Source of the DNA: Myxococcus landrumus
GTDB taxonomy: Bacteria; Myxococcota; Myxococcia; Myxococcales; Myxococcaceae
Direction of reading: 5' to 3'
Length of the DNA stretch: 64,000 bases
Assembly: GCF_017301635.1 (NCBI RefSeq)
Contig: NZ_CP071091.1
Location: 3,794,001 to 3,858,000 of the forward strand
Within the stretch, counting starts at the first letter, position 1; each line of letters opens with the position of its first letter. The position numbers and the translations under genes were made by a program. The notes beneath the pieces were generated by a model that searched no databases, had not been told where the DNA came from, and was given only the letters and a program-made list of their open reading frames with translations. Positions 45,800 through 53,600 of the stretch are shown piece by piece.

Positions 45800-45899
45800 T
45801 TCGTTGCGGCGGCGCGGTCACGCCGACAGTCCCGGATGAATCCCGCTCACTGGAGGGACTCGACATCCTTCCATGGGGTCTCGGATGCGCCAATAGACA

Positions 45900-46073
45900 C
45901 CTCACAACCCTGCGCTGGTGCCGGAAGGCATCTTCGTGCCGAGGGAGAGCGGCATGCACTTCGAGGCGTTTCCGCCGCCCGAGCGAGGCGAAGTGGAGCG
46001 GCTACTGAGAGGGGCATCACCGGGGGCTGCGCCTGCAGGAGAAACGAGGGGCCCTACCCGCTCCAGTGTCTGA
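45900..46073 (+). pseudogene. IS91-family-like transposase fragment
   Basis: A 57-codon plus-strand frame reads PHNPALVPEGIFVPRESG then MHFEAFPPPERGEVERLL and stops at 46073. This resembles the central region of IS91-type transposases (NPHFHALVPDGVF followed by F-x-x-LPPP-x-x-x-EVERL). It has no start codon, no zinc-binding N-terminus and no C-terminal catalytic part. No terminal repeats were seen. It lies next to the broken collagenase gene, so an old insertion or recombination event may explain both. Confidence 0.4.
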
Positions 46074-46086
46074 GGGCACGGGGTGT

Positions 46087-46521
46087 TCACGCCCCCGCGG
46101 CACGGTCCGGACGCCGTGCCGTCAATAGAGCGACGTCGAGGCCCAGGCCGATGAGCACTCCCACGAAGTAGCAGACCAGATCACTCCAAAGGAACCCCGC
46201 CCCCAGCACCAGGCGCCCCGGCAGCGTGCGGCGCGCGGCATCCAGCCAGGGCGCGTGGTAGTCCTGGCTGAACTCGATGGCGAAGGAGAACGTGAGCGCG
46301 ACAGCAGCCACGGTGAGCGCGGCCCGGCGAGGCGCGATGAAGCGCACGAGCAGGTAGACAAGCAGCGCCCACAAGGTGTCGCCCGCATAGGTCGCGAAGA
46401 AGGCGGGCCACGGGAGCGACTTCCTCCGCGAAGCCAGTCCCAGGGGAATCACAAGCACGGCCAGCCCGAGGGACAACAGACGCGTGCGCAAAGTGGAAGG
46501 ACCGTCGTGCGGAGGATTCAC
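46087..46521 (-). CDS. DUF2809-like integral membrane protein
   Basis: This 144-aa protein has four predicted membrane helices (LLSLGLAVLVIPLGLAS; AGDTLWALLVYLLVRFI; AALTVAAVALTFSFAIEF; DLVCYFVGVLIGLGLDVALL). GLASRR near the start, YAGDTLWA and the FAIEFSQ segment followed by LGAGFLWSDL are typical of the DUF2809 family, small inner-membrane proteins without a known role. The start is GTG. It is the last minus-strand gene before the decayed region and is separated from the next gene by about 55 bp. Confidence 0.75.
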   Translation of the reverse strand: MNPPHDGPSTLRTRLLSLGLAVLVIPLGLASRRKSLPWPAFFATYAGDTLWALLVYLLVRFIAPRRAALTVAAVALTFSFAIEFSQDYHAPWLDAARRTLPGRLVLGAGFLWSDLVCYFVGVLIGLGLDVALLTARRPDRAAGA

Positions 46522-46576
46522 CCGCGCGAGCCTACCCGACGTCGTTCCGGTGCGCCTCCCGGCGCTGCGTCAGTGC

Positions 46577-46975
46577 CTATCTGGACGAGCCCTGCTCCGG
46601 TGCCGGAGTCCTCTTCGTGATGAAGCGATACCAGCCCAGGGCCGCGAACCCGACCATGCCGAAGATTCCGACGTTGCTCACCATGGAGCCCGAGGGGTCC
46701 TGGGTGAAGAAGCGCCAGCAGTTGAACGCGATGAAGACGAGGGCCGCCTGGACGAAGCACAACATGAGCCCCACGCCGGTGCTTCGGGTAAGCAGCGCGC
46801 AGATCAGTCCAATGAACAGAAGCACGCCGAAGGTGCCCAGCTCAAATATCGTGACGAGCCCGTTCAATCCTCCATCCGCGAAGGCGGGCAGAGCCCCAAG
46901 GGCGCAGACGAGCCCCACCCATCGAGTGCAGACACGAATCATCCGGGTGTTTCCATCCACAGGTCCGCCAGTCAT
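46577..46975 (-). CDS. Hypothetical multi-span membrane protein
   Basis: This 132-aa protein from MTGGPVDGNTRMIRV was chosen because GGAGG precedes that ATG. A signal-like hydrophobic segment (WVGLVCALGALPAFA) is followed by three further helices (IFELGTFGVLLFIGLICALL; GLMLCFVQAALVFIAF; NVGIFGMVGFAALGWYRF). The C-terminus is short and charged. No family was recognised. It is probably transcribed with the DUF2809 gene just downstream on the same strand. An inner-membrane location is clear; function is unknown. Confidence 0.6.
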   Translation of the reverse strand: MTGGPVDGNTRMIRVCTRWVGLVCALGALPAFADGGLNGLVTIFELGTFGVLLFIGLICALLTRSTGVGLMLCFVQAALVFIAFNCWRFFTQDPSGSMVSNVGIFGMVGFAALGWYRFITKRTPAPEQGSSR

Positions 46976-47454
46976 CGCGCCTCCGGTAATACATGCGCGA
47001 ATGGACCAGGAGCAACTCCCGTACCGTCTCACGTCGCCCCCGAAGAGGCCTCCGCGTGGCTATCGAGGTGTATCGCGACCGTGTCGGTTGTGCAGCGCGG
47101 TGCACACGTCACTGCACGGCCTCCACGCGAGGTGGCACGGAGGCAGGGCTCCGCACGAAGGCGCGAAGCCCGCGAGGACTCACGCCCCCCGTCGGCTCAG
47201 TTCTCGTCGAGCGGATGGCTTCCGGTAGAACTCTTCGTGACTCCTCCCAAAGCCATGTCCCAGTCCTCACCGCGCCATGAGCCAGCGCCAACCGGCTCAG
47301 GCCCTGCACGCGCTTCGTGAGGGCCCGTGCATCCGCTGGATTTCACGTGGGCACATTGGACCACACCACGCCCTGCCTCGCTTTACGGCCGTGAATCCAT
47401 GAACATCCCACCGGCGCTGTCCCTCCAGGGGACACCACAAGAGGGGCACATCGC
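46976..47454. other. Gene-free divergent intergenic region
   Basis: About 480 bp separate the divergent membrane-protein gene and the 443-aa protein gene. Frames here show no codon pattern or family likeness. It should carry promoters for both sides, but no specific site or repeat was recognised. Confidence 0.4.
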
Positions 47455-48786
47455 ATGTCATTGGGATTCGAGGTGGAGCTGAACGGCGTCGCCGTCCGGG
47501 ACGCATCCGGGGAGTCCTACTCCGAATCCTACAAAGGGGTGACCCTGTTCAAGACGCAGGTACGGCCCGGACTGAACGCAGTCATCGAGACAGGGACGAT
47601 GGGAATGAGCTCCACCTTGGAGCTGGTCTCCAACGTGGACGTCAACCCCTACACGATTTCGCCAACCTGGGAGGTCCAGGTCGACCAGTTCGTGGCGCTC
47701 ATCCAGGAGCTGTCGCTATGCCATGAGCGCGTCACCGTCGATTCCTTCGTGAAGCGAACCCAAGGGTCGGCCCCGTTGAAGTTCTCCTCCAAGCGGACCA
47801 CCAAGGACATCTCCGCCCGCATGGGCGCCGAAGAGGTCTCCTTCCTCCGCAGCCTCTTGTGCTGCTGGCCCGCCGAGGACTCCCGGGTGGCGGGAATCCG
47901 GTCCACCACGCTCCAGGCCACCGGCACCATCTTCTCCGGTAGCTGTGTCCAGGTGAACTTCTCCACCAATCTGGAGTACCTGGGAAGCAATCTCATCCAA
48001 GGCAGACATCCCTTCTTCGAGCTGCTGGATGACATGCACCGTGCCCACGAACTACATATCGTCGCCAGGCTGCGCGACCTCGCCCTGCGCGAGCAGTTCA
48101 CGGAGCGGGACCACCGGCTGCTCGGCTATCTGTTCCTGGTGCTGCACCGGCTGACCTTCGAAGGGAGCACCGCCCCGAGCAAGAACCGCTTTCTCTTCCT
48201 GCCCCGCTTCGACCTGCTGATGCTTCGTTCGAAATGCCTGAACGAGACAGACCGGGCGAAGCTCCGGGATGTGGACCTCGAGGAGTTCGCCGGGCTCCGC
48301 CCCAGCAAGAGCTACCTGCCTCTCTCCGGGGAGTTCAGCAAGGCGTACAGACTCTCCCAGCGAGGTTCATCCCCCGTGGAGAACACCGTCGAGGAGTTCC
48401 TCTTCGCCGCCCTCCACGCCAACATGGGGGGCCGGTCTCCGAAGGTGATCTCGGAGCACATCATGCGTGTCCCAGACTCGACCCTGCCCAAGTGGGTGGA
48501 GGGCGCCGAGAACATCGTCTTCGAGGGCCGGCTCGACTCGTGGACCCAGTTCGCCCGGGGAGAGTCTTCCCAGCGTTCGCTGCTCGACGAAGACGAAGAC
48601 GACGACAGCGTCAGCGACGACGATGACGTGACTCTGCCCGCGCTCAGGCGGGGCCTGCTCACCCTGGGCAGAATCGTGGTGGGGTATGACGTCGCGCCCC
48701 ACACGGGAATGGTCGCCCTGGACATCGAAGGGACCGACGAGGGTGAGAGCGATGGACTGTTGATTCCCGTCGACCAGCGGTTGTGA
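47455..48786 (+). CDS. Unrecognised 443-aa cytosolic protein (weak amidoligase-like features)
   Basis: I do not recognise a family with certainty. The N-terminus has GFEVELNGVAV and later STLELVSNVDVNPY, and a central GSCVQVNFSTNLEYLG. An E-x-E strand, a following E-L-V and a late V-x-V-N strand recall the layout of Amidoligase_2 (COOH-NH2 ligase) proteins, but this is weak. The middle is helical. A very acidic stretch DEDEDDDSVSDDDDVT lies near 380-395, and the end is strand-rich. There is no signal peptide or membrane helix. It is monocistronic, with good high-GC codon use, and convergent with the M57 protease gene. If it is an amidoligase, it would join amines to carboxylates using ATP. 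Confidence 0.6.
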   Translation: MSLGFEVELNGVAVRDASGESYSESYKGVTLFKTQVRPGLNAVIETGTMGMSSTLELVSNVDVNPYTISPTWEVQVDQFVALIQELSLCHERVTVDSFVKRTQGSAPLKFSSKRTTKDISARMGAEEVSFLRSLLCCWPAEDSRVAGIRSTTLQATGTIFSGSCVQVNFSTNLEYLGSNLIQGRHPFFELLDDMHRAHELHIVARLRDLALREQFTERDHRLLGYLFLVLHRLTFEGSTAPSKNRFLFLPRFDLLMLRSKCLNETDRAKLRDVDLEEFAGLRPSKSYLPLSGEFSKAYRLSQRGSSPVENTVEEFLFAALHANMGGRSPKVISEHIMRVPDSTLPKWVEGAENIVFEGRLDSWTQFARGESSQRSLLDEDEDDDSVSDDDDVTLPALRRGLLTLGRIVVGYDVAPHTGMVALDIEGTDEGESDGLLIPVDQRL

Positions 48787-48810
48787 GCCGCCGGTCGAGC
48801 GGTTCTTCGC

Positions 48811-48842
48811 GGATGGGATGACGACTCGCGTCTGCCCATCCC
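48811..48842. terminator. Hairpin between convergent genes
   Basis: GGATGGG at 48811-48817 can pair with CCCATCC at 48835-48841, and an alternative GGGATG/CATCCC pairing overlaps it. It lies in the 77-bp gap between convergent genes and is a modest bidirectional terminator candidate. Confidence 0.35.
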
Positions 48843-48863
48843 CTCCGAGTCGCTGAAGCGTCG

Positions 48864-50171
48864 CTACGGGCTGCAGCAGAGCAGCGCGTGGGGTGCACCA
48901 CCGGAGACGCTGCGGGAGAGCCCCGCGGCGTACCGGCCGGGACCGCACTCACCCTTCCAGTTGTCGGCGTCCCAGTCGCCCGAGGCGGAGGACTCACGGG
49001 CATCCTGGCCGTCGAAGACGAGCGCGGAGCAGGAGGTGTGGGCGACAGTCCCAGGGCAGCAGAGCACGGCGGTGATGGCGTGCGCGGTGCTCTGGGCGAC
49101 ACCCGCGACGAACTCGTTCGGGCCGCACTCCCCCTTGTAGAAGCCGGGGTCCCAGTCGCCGGTGGCCGAGGTGCCGCGGTTGTCAACGGTGGAGAAGTTC
49201 CGGGCGTAGCAGCCGTCGTGCGGGTAGCGCGAGTCGCCGCCGGTGCGGCAGAGCGCGACGCGGGTGTTCCGCGAACTGGGGCTGAGGGACACACCCGTCA
49301 CCGGCTCACCGCTGGCGCACTCGGCCTTGTATTCGCCGGGGGCCCAATCGCCCGTGGAGGCGGTGCGGCGCGCATCTGCGTACTCGAAGTTCAACCCCGC
49401 GAAGTCCCCCGACGGATACAGGAAGTTCAGCGCGGTGAGGTCGCTGGAGGCGAACTCTCCCGTTTCGACCGTGCGGAAGCAGGAGTTCATGAGTGAGCCA
49501 CCGACGCTCGCCGTCGTCGGCGTGCCTGGGACGTGGATGGCGCCGACGCCCGCGTCACCTTCATTGCCTCCACTGCCGCAGCTGATGGCGCGGTTGTAGT
49601 AGTCCGTGTGGCGGAAGCCGACGGTGTGGCCAATCTCATGCGTGATGACGTGCTCGATGACGTCGACGCTGTACGAGGAGAGCCCACCGCCGATGTTGAT
49701 GGTGTGGTACGGCAGCCCGCCCGAGGGGAATCCCGCCGAGCCTCCAACGACTCCTGGCTGGATGACCGCGTTGATGGTGAAGCTGCAGCCGGTGCTCGGC
49801 GTGCGCGCCATGGAGAAGGCCAGTGGCAGCTCGTCGTAGTTCTGGATGGCCAGGTCGAGTGCCGTGCTGAACGCGCCGGTGAACGTCGAGCCGTTGATGC
49901 AGATCTTCGTCACCGCCGAGCCGACGAGGTTCGTCGTGCGGTACTGCTCCTCGGTGGTGGTGTCCCGCGCGAGCATCTCGCGCGACGCGGCCAGGGAGAC
50001 CTCTGCGTCTCGCCCGACGTACACCTTCCCGTCGACGACCATGATGTCATCGGCCGGAAACCCGGCCTCGACCAGGTTGTCGACAATCTCCTGCGTCGCA
50101 TCGGGTTGTCCGGCACATCCAAACATCAATGCACTGCATCCCACCGCGAGGACGAGACTCTTGCTGAACAT
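48864..50171 (-). CDS. M57 (HEIGH) zinc metalloprotease lipoprotein with three C-terminal repeats
   Basis: This 435-aa protein begins MFSKSLVLAVGCSALMFGC, a lipoprotein signal. An N-terminal region with EIVDNLVEAGFPADDIMVVD looks like a propeptide. The catalytic core has HEIGHTVGFRHTD, the signature of peptidase M57, a family first known from Myxococcus. Further along, SLMNSCF gives the Met-turn region and LTALNFLYP the end of the domain. The last ~145 residues hold three repeats with GDWxxxxYKxEC and a conserved LCR/LCC end (GDWAPGEYKAEC, GDWDPGFYKGEC, GDWDADNWKGEC), probably disulphide-bearing binding modules. The frame is open upstream to 50369, but the signal sets the start. Export and a protein-degrading role are likely. 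Confidence 0.9.
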   Translation of the reverse strand: MFSKSLVLAVGCSALMFGCAGQPDATQEIVDNLVEAGFPADDIMVVDGKVYVGRDAEVSLAASREMLARDTTTEEQYRTTNLVGSAVTKICINGSTFTGAFSTALDLAIQNYDELPLAFSMARTPSTGCSFTINAVIQPGVVGGSAGFPSGGLPYHTINIGGGLSSYSVDVIEHVITHEIGHTVGFRHTDYYNRAISCGSGGNEGDAGVGAIHVPGTPTTASVGGSLMNSCFRTVETGEFASSDLTALNFLYPSGDFAGLNFEYADARRTASTGDWAPGEYKAECASGEPVTGVSLSPSSRNTRVALCRTGGDSRYPHDGCYARNFSTVDNRGTSATGDWDPGFYKGECGPNEFVAGVAQSTAHAITAVLCCPGTVAHTSCSALVFDGQDARESSASGDWDADNWKGECGPGRYAAGLSRSVSGGAPHALLCCSP

Positions 50172-50611
50172 GGATATTCCTTGGGTCGGCCAGAAGCACC
50201 TCCGCTCGCGGGGCTGCCGTGCTCCCGCGGGCGGCACTCCATCCAGACAATCACGAACTCTACGTGAAGCCAGACTCCGGGTCGACGAAAGCCCATCCCC
50301 TCCCTCCTCCACCGTGCCCCGACCCGGTGCAGGCCTGACCCCGGGGAGCCTTGACAGTCCCCAACACATGTCAGGGCTGGCCTACGGAGGGTCGAGCACA
50401 CGCGGCCGGTGTCATGGAAGCCAGGCTCCACTTCCCTCTCAGGAATGAAGCGCTGGGTGAAGCGGCGTTGGTGGGTGTCGTCATGGGGCATAAATGACAC
50501 GCATTCCCGCCGCGATTGCGCGATGCCCATCCCCTGTCAGGTAGGCTGTCATGGGAAGTAGGCTGTGCGCCGTACCTCTCCAGTCCATCACTTGGCAGCC
50601 TCGGGAGCTTC
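50172..50611. promoter_or_regulatory. Divergent intergenic region upstream of the cold-shock/kinase fusion
   Basis: This 440-bp region lies between the divergent protease and fusion-protein genes. It holds TTGACA at 50352-50357 and an overlapping interrupted palindrome TGACA...TGTCA, plus a short direct repeat GTAGGCTGT just before the fusion gene. A GGGAG ribosome site precedes ATG 50612. No complete promoter could be fixed. Confidence 0.35.
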
Positions 50612-53600
50612 ATGCCCACCACCGGCCGCGTCCAGGTCTACTTTTCCGATAGAAACTGGGGTTTCGTCATCGGAGACGACGACACGCGCTACTTCGCGCA
50701 CGCCAAACAGGTCGAGACCGGGCAGCCACTGCTCGCAGCCGGGCAACGGGTGGAGTTCACCATCCAGCCACACCCGAAGGGCCCGCGCGCCATCCAGATT
50801 CGGGTGTTGGGAGGCCCAGCCGACAGCACCACGGCACGCACTCCGCCCGTGGCGCCTCCCCATCCCAATGCCAGTCCTCGCGCGGCCCCCATCACCACGA
50901 GCCCTCGAATCATGCCCGCCAACCCTGGCCATTCCGCCGCCACGCCGCCTCCCGTGATGGACCGTGCGGCGCCCAGCCACACGCACTCGAATGAAGACGT
51001 GGGCAGAGTGGCCCAGATGCTCGGGGCGTTCATGGGTGTTGGCACCGAGTTGCCTTCCTTCGCGCTGGGGAATGCCACAGCGAGGGCTCCCGCCTTCCGA
51101 GCAGCCGCCGCGGAGCTTCACCTGAGGGCCTCGGGACGGCCCGTGCACGCGGACACCTCCGGACTCCCCGTGGCGGTCGCGGAGTTCCTGCGAGCGCATG
51201 GCATCTCCCGCGAACCGCAACTGACCGCGAAGCTTCGGACGCTCGAAACCGTTCTGAGCCCCCTGCTGCGGCTCGTCGTCTCACCGGCACGCCCCGAGAT
51301 TCACCGGGCAATGCTCGAGCACTTCACCACGGCGGTCCGAACCGCGGTTCTCAAGCCGCTCCCTCCGCGTCGACCACCACCACCCCCAGCCCCTGAGCCG
51401 AAAGCAGCCACGGCTCCACCTTCCCCCGGAGCCCCGGCCAGCGGTCCATCCGAGTCCAGCGCGCCCTCCCTGTCCCAGCTCGTCGGACAGCACCGGCGCG
51501 ACGTCCTGGAGCCGCGCATCCAACACGTGCAGAAGCTCCTGCAGGACCTGCAAGCCGTACGCAATGACTTCCACGCAACCCCCATGGAGCACGGCACGGC
51601 GGCGCAGCTCGTCCGTTCCCTGGGGGAAGTCCAGGCGGGCGCGGAGCAAGCCATCGCGGCCGCAGCCGAACTCATCGCATCGAACCAGGAAGGAGCAACC
51701 CGCCACCTCTCCGCCATCGAGAAGCTCCATACGTTGTTCCGCAGCGAGGGATTGAACGGCCTCCCCCCTGAACTCCTGTCTGAATTGGCCCGTCCCCAAG
51801 ACGCGGAACGCATCGCCAGCCTCATGTCAGCCGCGGCGCACTCCACAAGCTCGGTGCCAGCCTGGTTGCTGACGCGCTGGTTCGGCGACGCCACCTCCTT
51901 GCTCGACCGCGTCGGGCTCCTGCTCAAGCGGTCCACGCTGCACGGCGAAGTGGTGGGAGTGGTCGAGTGGGTCGATTCCCTTCCAACGGCATCGCGACAA
52001 TTACTGCCCCAGTGCGCAGCCCCTCCTCCGGGGAGCTCGGTACTCGATACGCTCAAGGAGACGCTGGAAGCACTGCTTGAACAGCAGCGCGACGATGGCC
52101 AATGGAAGGCGCGGCTGGGCTCACTCAAAGGACTCGCGTCCGAAACGCTTCTGGAACGACTGATGGCGGAGCGGAACGCGACCACGGAGGCGCTCCTCTC
52201 CCGAACAGAGGGGCTCGCACGGCGTGTCCAGCTCCTCGAGGCGTCCCTCGGCCCCGCTGCGTTCGGAGAGCTCCGCGAGGCCTTGCGGGCGTGGCCCGAG
52301 AACCCTGTCCCCGACACCCTCAATTCAGTGGAGTTCGCCGTCGAACGGCTCGAACCCGAACTCTCGCGGGTCCAGCCCAGCCTCGCGGCGCTGTTGGGAT
52401 TGGCCAGGAAACTGAGACAACCCGAGGTCGCGCCCGCATCCCCCGCTCCCCAGGACCACAAGGCACCCGAGCCCACACCGCCTGAACCCGGAGCATCCAT
52501 CGAACACCCGCTCTCCCGGGTCCAGAACAACAGGACCTATACATACAGCGCGAGCCTGGCCTGGGTGGCCATTCCCAATCAGGGATATGGCGTCCTGCGG
52601 TTCCCGGTGCGACTGAAGTTCGACCAGGCCGTGGAGCGGGCAGCGGAGTGGCTGGTGGAGTTCTCGACAGACCTGCTGAACACCATTCCCGCGGAGTGGC
52701 GCCGGCAATACCTCACCGTGCTGCCTCTCCAGGTGCCCGTGGGGGCGAGCTACCGGGACTTCACCGTGGAGGTCCCCGTCACCGCCCACAACGCGGATTT
52801 GATTGCGAAGGAGCGCCGGAACATCACCCTCCAGTTCACGGCATCGCGAGGTCCTCAGCGCATCACGGGCTCACTCCATTGGCAGGGGCTGCAACGCGAG
52901 CTTCCCAAGTACGTCTCTCCGTTGCCCATCACCGCCACGCGAAGGGAGATGGACCGGCATCCCCTGGGAGTCGAGCGGGAGTTCACCCGACTCTGCGACC
53001 TGGTGACAGGCGGTCGCAAGTCATTCCGGGTCCACGGCCCCAGACGCATGGGGAAGACCACGGTCATTCGGGCCCTCCGCGAGCACTTCGCCCAATCCCC
53101 CCATGTGTTCGTGCTCGAGAGCGTGGTGGCGAGCCAGTACCAGACCGCCGCGGAGGTCTGGGAGGCGGTCGCGCAGCGACTCAGCCAGGCGTTCAATCGT
53201 CCGGTGAATCTCGGCAAGGTGCTCCCGCCTCCAGAGGAGGCCTTCGATGCTGTGCGCGAAGCAGCCCGGGAGAAGGGCTACTCAACCATCTACGTGCTCC
53301 TCGACGAGGCCCAGGCCCTCTTCACCCTCTCCAGCGACCCCAGACGCCTGGGTGAGGCGCTCAAGGCCCGGCTCGAGTCCGCATGGGCGCAGCCCAGCGA
53401 CACACGCGCCACGCTCCTCCTCGGCCTCGTGGGCCAGGCACACCTGCCCGAGTTGATGGGCGCCAATCTCCTCGGGGCCATCAGCGATGCGGTGACCGCG
53501 GACGGAATTCGCGCGGACGAACTCAATCAACTCTTGAGGATGACCCAAGGCGAAATCGGCCTGCAGAGCACGACGGAGGCACGCGAGGTCCTGGCACGAC

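Noticed and set aside
45317..46171. 284-aa plus-strand frame across the decayed region
   Set aside because: It runs antisense to the collagenase remnant, whose residues match a known family; this frame does not.
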